Assembly (NCBI GenBank): GCA_005116895.1
Contig: SWDO01000011.1
Coordinates: forward strand, 1-37,279
Direction of reading: 5' to 3'
DNA length: 37,279 bases
From: Nitrospira sp.
GTDB taxonomy: Bacteria > Nitrospirota > Nitrospiria > Nitrospirales > Nitrospiraceae
Part shown: positions 6,180 to 13,594 of the stretch, in pieces
Position numbering within the stretch: position 1 is the first letter of the stretch
Layout: every line of letters begins with the position of its first letter
Made by a program: the position numbers and the translations under genes
The notes under the pieces: generated by a model
What the model saw: only the letters and a program-made list of their open reading frames with translations
Databases searched by the model: none
Told to the model about the DNA's origin: nothing

Positions 6180-8279
6180 TCATCCGAGTTTTCGCCAAAT
6201 GGCATACCACAAGACATCCAGAGGCATCCATGCCAGATGGACAATCACCGCACTACCCACCAGAATACCGAGTCCTGCAAAACCGACGACTGCCCGCCGG
6301 CGTCCGAGAGTCGCGAGTTCCCGTTCCGACGGAAGATAGGGGATCACGGCCAGGGGCACCCCCCGTAACACTCGGCCAAACTGTTCGGAGGTATGAATCG
6401 TCCGATCGACATTGTCCACGACCACACCGGTTCCGATCCCTCCCCCCACGGCAAGAAAGGTTCCGAGCAATAGAATCGCCAAACGATTGGGCCGTTCCGG
6501 TTTTTCCGGCAACTCCGGAGGGTTGATGAGTGAAAACCGTTCGCCCTTTCGCTGCACTTCCAACTCCGCCGACACTTGAGCCTCCATCAGTCGGGACGTG
6601 ATCTCTTGATGCTTGCGCATGGAATTCTCTCGATCTCTGAGCAGATCCATATAGTCTGGCTCGATGGTCGGCGTCATTTCTACTCGTTTCGCATACTCTG
6701 CCATCCGACGCTTGAGATCGATACGAGCCGACTCCAACGATCCCAACATGGCCTGAGTCGACGCCAACTGAGATTGAATGTTGATGTAGGCAGGATTTTC
6801 CGGCCTCACTGCCGGAGGCGGTGCCGGACGACCCGCCGCAGCCTGCAGTTTCTGCTCCAGCGACGTTGCAACTTCTTGGGCGCGAATTACATCGGGATGG
6901 GAGTCCTTCATACGCTCTCGGAGATCGGCCAATGTGGCGCGCGTTGCCGTCAGCCGTTTCGAAAGTTCATCGCGTTCATCGATGCCGCCCGTTTCTTTTT
7001 CCAGCGAATCGATCTCTTGTTTGAGTTTGATGAAATCGGGATGATCGGGCAACATGTAGGCGGAGACACTGGCATACTGCGCGCGCAGCGCTTTCAGTCG
7101 TTCCCCTGTATCCAAGAGCCGGTCACCACCCGCAGTAATGATCGGCGTATGGGGCTTCAGCTGAGCCAACTCGCCTTCCAAATACGTTTTCTTCTCGCGC
7201 AGGCTTCGGATATCGCGATCAGCATCGAGCAGGCCTTTGGCGACAAGTTCGTCGATCTGATGATCTCGTTCCGCAGCCTTGACGGTCTTTCGGGGGACAC
7301 CATGAAGAAGGCGCAGGCCGAACACGAGGGCATCTCGCTGGCGCTCGGATGCTGAGAGGATTGTACGGTCGGTCATCGGCAGACGGTTGTCGTTCAAGCA
7401 TGCCGCATAGGCTTCGAGATCCGCAATATTTCCAAACCGGATTCCACGGAGATAGGACTGTGCGCTTGGGCCGAGTCCAAGATATTCACCCCCGGTCCAG
7501 TAGAGGAGATTATGACGACAGGCAGAGTCAGGCTTGGCATAGTTGGAAATTTCGTAGCGGGAAAATCCTACTTCGGCTAGAAAATGCTCTGTTGCGGATT
7601 CCATGTCGAGCTGAAGCATGTCATCAGGTGGCAGGACAAGATTCCGAGCGATGTCCTGGGCGAGCCTGGTTCCCTCCTCAATGGTGAGGGCATAACAGGA
7701 GATATGCGATGGAGTCAGCGTCATGAGCGATTCCAAAGTGTGTATCCAATCTTGTAGTAATTGGCCTGGGAGCCCATACATCAGATCGAGGTTGATGTTG
7801 CTGAACCCGGCGCGGCGTGCGGCTTGAACCGCGGCTGCCGTATCCTGCGCTTGTCCAAACCGGCCAATGGAGGCGAAATCCTTGTCCGTCATGGATTCCG
7901 CTCCAAAGCTGATCCGATTGAATCCGGCATCAGCCAAGACTGTGAGATCTCTTTCCGTGACGGAAGAAGGGTGTGCCTCCACCGTGACCTCAGTCGTGGC
8001 ACTGGTCGGCCAGGTCGCTCGAATCAGCGTCAGAAGCGCGGCTAGCTGATCGGCGGGGAGGGACGTTGGTGTTCCGCCACCGAAGTAGATGCTCTGCAGA
8101 GCGCGGCCATTCAGGGAGTCTTGCCGACGGTGGAGTGCAATTTCTTGGATAAGGGCGGAGTGAAACCGTGCCATCGGAGCGGGTTGAGCGATTTCAAGAT
8201 AGAAGGCGCAAAAGTGGCAACGGCGGCGACAAAATGGGATATGAACATACAGACCGAGGTTGTTGTCCGGAGGGCTCAT
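6180..8279 (-). CDS. chimeric ORF: HemW radical-SAM protein fused to C-terminal part of a Wzz/GNVR chain-length determinant
   Basis: The 699-residue ORF has two parts. Residues 1 to about 351 are HemW, a heme chaperone related to coproporphyrinogen dehydrogenase: HIPFCRRRCHFCAF with C17, C21 and C24 of the 4Fe-4S/SAM site, GGGTPT at 68-73, then the HemW domain up to IDELVAKGLL. From about residue 355 (DRDIRSLREKKTYLEGEL) it is the periplasmic coiled coil of an EPS chain-length determinant, with PELPEKPERPNRLAI before a TM segment (about 588-607) and a second TM near 668-687. HemW lacks its last 30 or so residues, and Wzz lacks its N-terminal Wzz domain and first TM. In a translated fusion the coiled coil would stay cytoplasmic. 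The start overlaps the upstream gene by 4 nt. It is a deletion fusion or an assembly join. Confidence 0.85.
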   Translation of the reverse strand: MSPPDNNLGLYVHIPFCRRRCHFCAFYLEIAQPAPMARFHSALIQEIALHRRQDSLNGRALQSIYFGGGTPTSLPADQLAALLTLIRATWPTSATTEVTVEAHPSSVTERDLTVLADAGFNRISFGAESMTDKDFASIGRFGQAQDTAAAVQAARRAGFSNINLDLMYGLPGQLLQDWIHTLESLMTLTPSHISCYALTIEEGTRLAQDIARNLVLPPDDMLQLDMESATEHFLAEVGFSRYEISNYAKPDSACRHNLLYWTGGEYLGLGPSAQSYLRGIRFGNIADLEAYAACLNDNRLPMTDRTILSASERQRDALVFGLRLLHGVPRKTVKAAERDHQIDELVAKGLLDADRDIRSLREKKTYLEGELAQLKPHTPIITAGGDRLLDTGERLKALRAQYASVSAYMLPDHPDFIKLKQEIDSLEKETGGIDERDELSKRLTATRATLADLRERMKDSHPDVIRAQEVATSLEQKLQAAAGRPAPPPAVRPENPAYINIQSQLASTQAMLGSLESARIDLKRRMAEYAKRVEMTPTIEPDYMDLLRDRENSMRKHQEITSRLMEAQVSAELEVQRKGERFSLINPPELPEKPERPNRLAILLLGTFLAVGGGIGTGVVVDNVDRTIHTSEQFGRVLRGVPLAVIPYLPSERELATLGRRRAVVGFAGLGILVGSAVIVHLAWMPLDVLWYAIWRKLG
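7215..7235 (-). other. HemW/Wzz fusion junction
   Basis: The coding sense switches here from the HemW C-terminal helix (ELVAKGLL) to the Wzz coiled coil (DRDIRSLREKK) without a frame break. The exact base cannot be fixed without the two intact parent genes. No repeat or insertion-sequence end is visible at the point. Confidence 0.6.
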
Positions 8280-8548
8280 CGTTTCAGCGAGAGGGGAAGC
8301 GGTTGTGAGAAATCCTTGGCCAATACGATTTCAATTTCATCTGCCGGTGATACGCCCCGGTTACGGATGTGTGACGCCCACCTATCATGCCTGCGGAGCG
8401 ACTCAAAGACGGATTTGAGGAGTTTCGGTTTGATCTGGGCTTCCCACTCCTGTAGCCAATTGCGTTCATCTTCGTTTCCGGTATAGTCGTCCGGAAACGA
8501 GGCTTCCAGCGTGAAGCGAAGCGTAAACGTTTTTTCTTCCTGGTACAT
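8276..8548 (-). CDS. conserved-looking hypothetical protein upstream of hemW
   Basis: This 90-residue cytoplasmic protein (MYQEEKTFTLRFTLEASFPD) is rich in charged residues and has no signal peptide or TM segment. Strong strand-like patterns (TFTLRFTLEASF and EIEIVLAK) flank a helical middle (ERNWLQEWEAQIKPKLLKSVFESLRRH). AGGGAA precedes the ATG. Its stop overlaps the HemW start by 4 nt (ATGA), which implies translational coupling with hemW. I recognise no family. Confidence 0.7.
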   Translation of the reverse strand: MYQEEKTFTLRFTLEASFPDDYTGNEDERNWLQEWEAQIKPKLLKSVFESLRRHDRWASHIRNRGVSPADEIEIVLAKDFSQPLPLSLKR

Positions 8549-8620
8549 ACGTTCCCTGTCGTTGCGATTCAGTCTTGGGTGATTTTATAATGGTCTCAGC
8601 AAACGAAGGAGTCCTGAACT

Positions 8621-8845
8621 ATGCCTATCTTCGAATATGTGTGCTGTGAATGCAATCACCGTTTTGAGTTGCTGATCCAGGGATCGGCACAGGCCGCTTG
8701 TCCCCAGTGCAAGACGAGCAAGATCGATAAACAGTTTTCCGCCTTTGGAGTCGGGGCCACGACCAGCTGGCCGTCCTTAGCTGGCCCCGGCGAGTGCGGC
8801 AGCTGCGGCGATCCCCGCGGGCCTGGCGCATGTTCGATGAATTGA
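8621..8845 (+). CDS. FmdB-type zinc-ribbon protein
   Basis: 74 residues. The N-terminus MPIFEYVCCECNHRFELLIQ, followed by CPQCKTSKIDKQFSAFGV, is the FmdB/CxxC regulatory zinc-ribbon signature: paired CxxC motifs (CCEC at 8-11, CPQC near 32-35) binding one zinc. The tail is Gly/Ser/Cys-rich (CGSCGDPRGPGACSMN), common in the family. The precise role is unknown; members have been proposed to regulate amidase or methanol genes, and most are uncharacterised. A good AAGGAG lies about 9 nt before the ATG. It is the first of three close genes on this strand. Confidence 0.88.
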   Translation: MPIFEYVCCECNHRFELLIQGSAQAACPQCKTSKIDKQFSAFGVGATTSWPSLAGPGECGSCGDPRGPGACSMN

Positions 8846-8852
8846 AGCGCCG

Positions 8853-9179
8853 ATGGCCACGCCAGATGAACAGGCGGTGCAACGCGCGATCGCGGCTATC
8901 TCGCAATCCGATCCGCTGATCAAGCTGCTGCAGCAAGTGCGATTAGGTCGCATGAAACCGACGGATGTGGGCTTGTGCGCCGTGACGGAATCGTGGCTCG
9001 GGATCTATGAAAAGGCCTTAGCCACGGATGGCTTGACGCAGTCCGGTCTGCGCCGACTCAATCCGGCGCCTCGGCTCGCGGTCTTGATCGATGCTGGAGT
9101 ACTGACCGATGACCATCAGGGTGTGACGGCTTTGAAGGCCTCGTACAACCGAGTACTGACTCATGCCGGTGGTGAGTAG
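8853..9179 (+). CDS. hypothetical helical protein
   Basis: 108 residues with no signal peptide and no TM segment; predicted mostly alpha-helical (EQAVQRAIAAISQSDPLIKLLQQV, WLGIYEKALATDGLT). It starts 7 nt after the FmdB-like gene, and its 3' end overlaps the next gene by 17 nt, so the three genes form an operon. The Shine-Dalgarno signal before the ATG is weak. I recognise no family. Confidence 0.65.
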   Translation: MATPDEQAVQRAIAAISQSDPLIKLLQQVRLGRMKPTDVGLCAVTESWLGIYEKALATDGLTQSGLRRLNPAPRLAVLIDAGVLTDDHQGVTALKASYNRVLTHAGGE

Positions 9180-9852
9180 GCCTTTCACGCGTTTGCTGGT
9201 TTGTTTGCTCCACTCAGGTCTACTTCTTGTGCCGTCTCCAATCCAATCGGAAGATGCAACCGGACTCCGCCAGCTGAGAACAATTCCACTGAGCACACTC
9301 GATGCGCTTCTTCCTGTAGGGACACACGTCCTGATCGAACGGAACGCCATCGAGGCGTTTCTTGTGGCGCTGGAAGGGGCGCCTCCTGATTGGGCCACAG
9401 TCTATGGCCATGGTCATGATCTGGGACATGATGAGCGGCTTTTCAACCTGAACCGTGAGAGGGATGCTGCACGCGAGGCGAACCCCGTTCTGAACTGGCA
9501 TGTGGCCTTCGTCTGGCCTGGAGAATTGTCGCAATTCGATCCCGATACTAAGAGCTATACGGTGGCGATCGGACCAGCGTTCACTGCAACAGGTTGGGGT
9601 ATGGTCCGATTCAAGCCTGAGGAGTTCCCAAGCAATCTGCGCGTGAGGCCGAACAAGAAACTTGCCGGTCTGATCAGTCGAAGTCTCGCCAAACGTGAAA
9701 AAGTGGAAGTAGTGGTCGTGATGGCTGGTGTGCTGATTCCCACCGAGTCGATCATCTATGATTTCTCGCACGAGGAGGAAGGAGTTGGCCTCATCATGCC
9801 TGTGGTGAGGGTTGAACAGGTGGAGGTTGTCCTCAAGCCGCACTTTCGCTGA
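9163..9852 (+). CDS. hypothetical exported protein
   Basis: 229 residues. A signal peptide (RLLVCLLHSGLLLVPSPIQS) is followed by a roughly 200-residue mixed alpha/beta domain with no recognised motif. Features to note are a His-rich patch (VYGHGHDLGHDE), a hydrophobic strand (KVEVVVVMAGVLIP) and an acidic DFSHEEEG stretch. It overlaps the preceding gene by 17 nt in another frame. It probably acts in the periplasm; function unknown. Confidence 0.65.
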   Translation: MPVVSRPFTRLLVCLLHSGLLLVPSPIQSEDATGLRQLRTIPLSTLDALLPVGTHVLIERNAIEAFLVALEGAPPDWATVYGHGHDLGHDERLFNLNRERDAAREANPVLNWHVAFVWPGELSQFDPDTKSYTVAIGPAFTATGWGMVRFKPEEFPSNLRVRPNKKLAGLISRSLAKREKVEVVVVMAGVLIPTESIIYDFSHEEEGVGLIMPVVRVEQVEVVLKPHFR

Positions 9853-9926
9853 TTTCACTGAACCGTGAGTTCGCCGTGCAGAGGTGTGAGCGATATGAAT
9901 TGACGAAGGTATGAGGGGACAGCCCG

Positions 9927-10838
9927 CTAATATGCGTCTTTTGCGCAACGAAAGCCAGTGCCGCTGGGACGGCTGTCCATCGTGCCCCAATCGCGATCGC
10001 TGGTGCGGAGGCTGGCAGCCGGTTTGAGCCATGACCCACCACGCATGGCTTTGATCGCCCCTTGAGCCGGACCAGTGGGGTCCGTGAGCGGGGCGTTTTT
10101 ATAGTAATTCGGGTCGTACCAGTCCTGCACCCATTCCGAGGCATTACCGGCCATGCCGAACAGGCCATACGGGCTTACTGCCTGTGGAAAACTGTCGACC
10201 GGCAGGGTCAGGACCTCTCCCTGTATTCCTTTCTCCTTGGCCAGACGAGCTCCCTCGCCGCTGACCCAGAAGGCATCCCAATCCGCTCCGCTCTGGAACT
10301 CAATCGTCCGTTGCGCCCAGTAGCTGGCGCTATTAGCCATGGTAACGTCCCAGTCGTTTCCCCAGGGGTAGCGTCGGCCGTCGGTCCCTCGCGCGGCCTT
10401 TTCCCATTCCGCTTCAGTCGGGAGGCGTTTCCCGGCCCAGCGGCAGTAGGCGTCGGAATCTTCCCAGCTCACGTTGATGACAGGATGGTGTTCGATGCCT
10501 GGAATGGGGTGATTGTTCATCCAGAGCGTTGCGGTTTGGCTGGCATTCGCCGGAGAGTGATGACCTGTCGCTTGCACGAAGGCGGCATAGGCTTGGTTCG
10601 TCACCTCAAAACGGTCAAGGAAGTATCCACTGAGGAAGACCCGTCGTTCCGGACGTTCATCAGGGAAACCATCGCTTCCCTCGGGGCTTCCCATCGTAAA
10701 CTCTCCTGGAGGAATCAGGACCATGTCTGCGGGAATGTCAGCGCCGGTAGCCGTCGGGTTATGGCTCGCCTCGCTGAGCAGGCGAAGCGGGCTGAGGACA
10801 AGGAAGAGTACACACCAGAAGATGAAAGCTCGGGTCAT
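9927..10838 (-). CDS. SUMF1/FGE-like (formylglycine-generating-enzyme fold) exported protein
   Basis: 303 residues. A hydrophobic N-terminal signal (RAFIFWCVLFLVLSPLRLL) leads into the SUMF1 fold: DMVLIPPGEFTMGS (about 38-51), FEVTNQAYAAFVQATGH, PVINVSWEDSDAYCRWAGKRLPTEAEWEKAARG, YPWGN, GNASEWVQDWY, RGGSW and a final GFRCAKD. These are clear family landmarks. The catalytic Cys pair of true FGE normally follows RGGSW; here that stretch reads LKPAASLRTSDRD without Cys, so sulfatase activation is unlikely and a structural or binding role is more probable. Its start overlaps the stop of the upstream diiron gene by 4 nt, which suggests co-transcription. Confidence 0.88.
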   Translation of the reverse strand: MTRAFIFWCVLFLVLSPLRLLSEASHNPTATGADIPADMVLIPPGEFTMGSPEGSDGFPDERPERRVFLSGYFLDRFEVTNQAYAAFVQATGHHSPANASQTATLWMNNHPIPGIEHHPVINVSWEDSDAYCRWAGKRLPTEAEWEKAARGTDGRRYPWGNDWDVTMANSASYWAQRTIEFQSGADWDAFWVSGEGARLAKEKGIQGEVLTLPVDSFPQAVSPYGLFGMAGNASEWVQDWYDPNYYKNAPLTDPTGPAQGAIKAMRGGSWLKPAASLRTSDRDWGTMDSRPSGTGFRCAKDAY

Positions 10839-11584
10839 GAGAGTGGCTTAATACCACAGGCCTGGGCGACCGCATCACGATAGTTCAGCCATAGAGACAA
10901 ACTCTTTTTAACGCCTGTCAGCACTGATTGCCGAAGCGCGGGCGGTGTGTAATTGACGACCATGTCGTAGGCATCGTGCCGATGGCCTGCTTCAACCATC
11001 TGGTGGGCTCGAATTAGGTCCATTCGGCTTGGCGAGACTCCATGATACCGGACCAAGGGATGAAGGCTGATGATGGATTCAATATCTTCAGGATGTTTGT
11101 TCTCTGGAGGCGCAAGAATCTCCGTGCGATCCTTCACGCTGCCTTCAACGAAGATAGTCAAGGTCGCTGCAGCAATCACCCACTGGCGATGGCTCGACAT
11201 GCGCTCAAGCCAGGCGCGATAGGTTCGGGCTGCGGGCAGCAGGTGGGCGCCTTCAAAATCCCGTCGGCGGAAGCCCAATCCTTCCATCATCGTCAGGAAA
11301 AGTTCAGGATGAGATTGTCCCAGTGAGAGCCCTCCGGTTTCTTCCTCATAGATGTTTTCCGCCAACATATGGCGGACTGAAAGCGGGGGATTTGTTCCAA
11401 GGATTCGTGATAAGAAGACGGGAAAGTCTCGAACATAGACGGCGTACTCATGCTGAAAGTGAATTTTGAGCTGGGCTGTGCTGAGTCGGCCGGAAGAAAA
11501 ATATTCCCAAGCCCAGTGATGCTTGTCGTCCATGATCCGGAGGAGCGCTTCAAGAAATGCAGATTTCTTCATGTGAACGGGCAC
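10835..11584 (-). CDS. heme-oxygenase-like diiron (TENA/PqqC/CADD-fold) enzyme
   Basis: 249 residues from a GTG (AAGGC about 8 nt upstream); an ATG at 11572 is an alternative. The helical fold matches the iron-containing heme-oxygenase-like family that includes PqqC and chlamydial CADD: WEYFSSGRLSTAQL (Y28), HEYAVYVRDFPVFL, ENIYEEETGG with SHPELF (H92), FVEGSVKDR (E147), and H194-x3-E198-x2-H201 (RAHQMVEAGH). E81 or E82, H92, E147, H194, E198 and H201 are plausible diiron ligands. CADD-like proteins make p-aminobenzoate in chlamydiae and in the nitrifier Nitrosomonas, so a similar folate-precursor role is possible here, but so is another oxidase function. It overlaps the SUMF1-like gene by 4 nt. 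Confidence 0.78.
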   Translation of the reverse strand: MPVHMKKSAFLEALLRIMDDKHHWAWEYFSSGRLSTAQLKIHFQHEYAVYVRDFPVFLSRILGTNPPLSVRHMLAENIYEEETGGLSLGQSHPELFLTMMEGLGFRRRDFEGAHLLPAARTYRAWLERMSSHRQWVIAAATLTIFVEGSVKDRTEILAPPENKHPEDIESIISLHPLVRYHGVSPSRMDLIRAHQMVEAGHRHDAYDMVVNYTPPALRQSVLTGVKKSLSLWLNYRDAVAQACGIKPLS

Positions 11585-11642
11585 GATGCCTTGCCTTCTT
11601 CGGTGAAGCGTCGGTACAATTCGGATTACAGAGTAACAGCTG

Positions 11643-11927
11643 ATGAACCCAATAACGATTCAGAATCCTGACGAGATCCTCACGGTGTTGGCCGACGTGA
11701 CCCTTCGTGGGACGGGCTTTACGACCGAATCGCTACTCGACTACGTATTAGAAGAGGGATTTACCGAGCCAATCTTCCTCAATGCCAATGGCGTGGACCC
11801 CACGGCGTTCTTCAAGGGCCAACCGAATGCCTGGGCCATTTACCAGATCCGTGAGTGGAAGCGCGTGCTGACTATCTCGGGTGGTCCGGGGCAGGAACGG
11901 CGCGCGCGAATTACAGAAACTCCGTAA
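11643..11927 (+). CDS. hypothetical protein
   Basis: 94 residues with no signal peptide or TM segment. Segments such as EILTVLADVTLRGTGFTTES, LDYVLEEGFTEPIFLNANG and AWAIYQIREWKRVLTISGGPG suggest a compact alpha/beta fold. The Shine-Dalgarno signal before the ATG is weak. It is transcribed divergently from the diiron gene with about 58 bp between their starts, so the two may share a promoter region. I recognise no family. Confidence 0.6.
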   Translation: MNPITIQNPDEILTVLADVTLRGTGFTTESLLDYVLEEGFTEPIFLNANGVDPTAFFKGQPNAWAIYQIREWKRVLTISGGPGQERRARITETP

Positions 11928-12012
11928 CTCGTATTCGAGTGTAAAGCGAGAGACGGCAAAGTGCAACCAATGGGCACGTTTCACGCATGAACGACCGATC
12001 GGCGGGCGGCTC

Positions 12013-12243
12013 ATGCGGATGATTCATCTCACCAATGCGCAAAATGTCGGCGAGCTCGCGATGATCAAGAGCTTGCTCGACGGCAACGGCATCCCCTACG
12101 TCGTCCACGGTGAACATATCAGTAGCCTCTATCCGGGTGTGCCGTTCTTTGTCAGCCGGGTCATGGTCGATGCTTCTGATCAGGCGCGTGCCGAAGTCCT
12201 TCTGAGCCGGCTCCGACTGTCTATCCGGGAGACGTCAGCCTAA
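12013..12243 (+). CDS. DUF2007-type putative signal-transducing protein
   Basis: 76 residues from the ATG at 12013 (a second ATG lies at 12019). The sequence RMIHLTNAQNVGELAMIKSL is followed by LDGNGIPYVVHGEHI and a Pro-rich GVPFFVSRVMVDASDQARAEVLLSRL. This is the DUF2007 pattern: a strand, a helix that reads 'move/avoid/select', the phrase GIPYVV, then a final strand and helix. The family resembles PII-like folds and its function is unknown. A longer start at 11881 would overlap the previous gene heavily and adds no conserved sequence. A hairpin follows the stop directly. Confidence 0.75.
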   Translation: MRMIHLTNAQNVGELAMIKSLLDGNGIPYVVHGEHISSLYPGVPFFVSRVMVDASDQARAEVLLSRLRLSIRETSA

Positions 12244-12244
12244 C

Positions 12245-12270
12245 TCCCGAGCGAAGATCGTTGCTCGGGA
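12245..12270 (+). terminator. hairpin directly after the DUF2007 gene
   Basis: TCCCGAGC at 12245-12252 pairs with GCTCGGGA at 12263-12270 around a 10-nt loop, beginning 2 nt after the TAA. No U-run follows. The position argues for a transcript end. Confidence 0.5.
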
Positions 12271-12286
12271 AGCGTATTCCGGCACC

Positions 12287-12370
12287 AGTTTCGAGTTTCA
12301 GCATTCTCGTTTCAAGTTCGAAAAGTATACTCTCGCCCAACTCGAAACTTGAATCCAGTAACCTGAAACG
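12287..12370. repeat. intergenic TTCAAGTT/CGAAACTTGAA inverted-repeat cluster
   Basis: Several related words occur close together (TTTCGAGTTTCAG, GTTTCAAGTTCGA, CAACTCGAAACTTGAA, CTGAAAC), including an inverted pair TTTCAAGTTCGA / CTCGAAACTTGAA separated by about 18 nt. This type of degenerate TTTCAAGTTTCGAG array looks like a non-coding repeat between two convergent genes. Confidence 0.45.
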
Positions 12371-12421
12371 CTTGCCTGGTTGGCGAGATACGAACGACGC
12401 TTCACGAGATACGGCAGCTGG

Positions 12422-12862
12422 TTACGGCTGAATCTTTGGGTGCGGTTTTTCTGCGGGGAAATCTCGGGAGCGGCGTTCGCGCGAACCTTCGTACCATCCT
12501 CCCATCAGGGTCCCTTCCTCGAAGTAGAGATAGCGGTGACGGACAATCGCCGAGCTTTCCCAATCTTCAAAAATCCATTCTTCTTGCCGTATTCCATCCT
12601 TGGTGAACGTCGTATTGATGGTCTGTGGTCCGCCCCAGGATTGCAGTACCTGTTCTTTGGTCATACCAACCAGGACACGGTGTTGCTCGATGTGCTTCTG
12701 AAAGTCCGGATCGCTCAGTTGAACGACCAGTGGCCAGACCACAACCATGAGGACAAACAGAGCAAGCCCAACATAGATGATGATTCGGACCGGGCGACGG
12801 CGAATGAACGACGGTTCCTCAGTGTTGGGATCAAGGGCAAGGGGTTGAGATTCAGTAGTCAT
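12422..12862 (-). CDS. membrane-anchored SmpA/BamE-like domain protein
   Basis: 146 residues. A cytoplasmic N-terminus (about 1-25, basic SFIRRRPVR) is followed by one TM helix (IIIYVGLALFVLMVVVWPLVV, about 27-48) and an extracytoplasmic domain beginning VLVGMTKEQVLQSWGGPQTIN. The GMTKEQVLxxWGxP motif is the hallmark of the SmpA/OmlA (BamE-like) fold, here with the strand EEWIFEDW and a Tyr-rich HRYLYFEEGTLMGG. It is not BamE itself, because there is no lipobox. There is no clear Shine-Dalgarno signal before the ATG. Confidence 0.72.
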   Translation of the reverse strand: MTTESQPLALDPNTEEPSFIRRRPVRIIIYVGLALFVLMVVVWPLVVQLSDPDFQKHIEQHRVLVGMTKEQVLQSWGGPQTINTTFTKDGIRQEEWIFEDWESSAIVRHRYLYFEEGTLMGGWYEGSRERRSRDFPAEKPHPKIQP

Positions 12863-12994
12863 GGAGAGAAAAAATGGATGCTAACAGCGTGGTTCCTCGC
12901 GAGTCAAGGAACGGCCAGTAATCTTCAATGAAATCATAGTGGTAGGGGACGCGCTATACTTATCAAGAGATTTCTGAACGCTCCTGCAATATTT

Positions 12995-13564
12995 ATGGTT
13001 ATACGCAACAGCCAGATGGTCTCAACGCTTCAAAGTCTGATCTTAATGATGTGTCTGTGCACCATGCTCGGACAGGGGGTCTGCACAGAGGCTTGGGCTA
13101 CGACTATTTATTCCTACATTGATGATCGCGGGAATCTTGTCTACACCGATTCCCCGGAAACAATACCTGAAAAGTACCGCGCGAAAGTGAAGACGCATGA
13201 GCAGCCTGATTCTGTTTCAAAAACTCCTTCCATGATGCAGTCGATGCAACAGAAGGTCAGAGAGCAAGCCAAGAATTATGGATGGAGCATGCCGTCGTTT
13301 CACTTCGCGATGGAAGGTCTGACCCCGGCTCAATCCAAGATCGTGACCTATGCCGGCGCCGCCGCGGTGGTATTGTTGCTGATGATGTATCTCAGCAAGA
13401 GCCAGCTCATGCGGATGTTAGGATTGTGCCTCCTCATGGTGATTGGAATTGGAGCTCCGGTGCTGATCTATGTGAGTGATAGTGGTCCTATGGATGTCAT
13501 GAAAAAGAAAGCCGTGTCGTCTGGACAAGCGCAGCAAGATCGACTTCAGCAAGTCTCGCGATAG
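12995..13564 (+). CDS. DUF4124-type membrane protein
   Basis: 189 residues. A signal peptide (QSLILMMCLCTMLGQG, cleavage near AWA-TT) is followed by TTIYSYIDDRGNLVYTDSPETIPEKYR, the DUF4124 motif (a short domain that reads 'Y.W.D..G...Y.D.P') typical of small exported proteins of Gram-negative bacteria. A linker of about 50 residues precedes two hydrophobic helices (IVTYAGAAAVVLLLMMYLS and MLGLCLLMVIGIGAPVLIYV) and a charged tail. The start could be 12995 or the ATG at 13016; neither has a good Shine-Dalgarno. Function unknown. Confidence 0.75.
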   Translation: MVIRNSQMVSTLQSLILMMCLCTMLGQGVCTEAWATTIYSYIDDRGNLVYTDSPETIPEKYRAKVKTHEQPDSVSKTPSMMQSMQQKVREQAKNYGWSMPSFHFAMEGLTPAQSKIVTYAGAAAVVLLLMMYLSKSQLMRMLGLCLLMVIGIGAPVLIYVSDSGPMDVMKKKAVSSGQAQQDRLQQVSR

Positions 13565-13594
13565 GCCCCTCTCTTTCAGTGTCTCTTCCGAACA

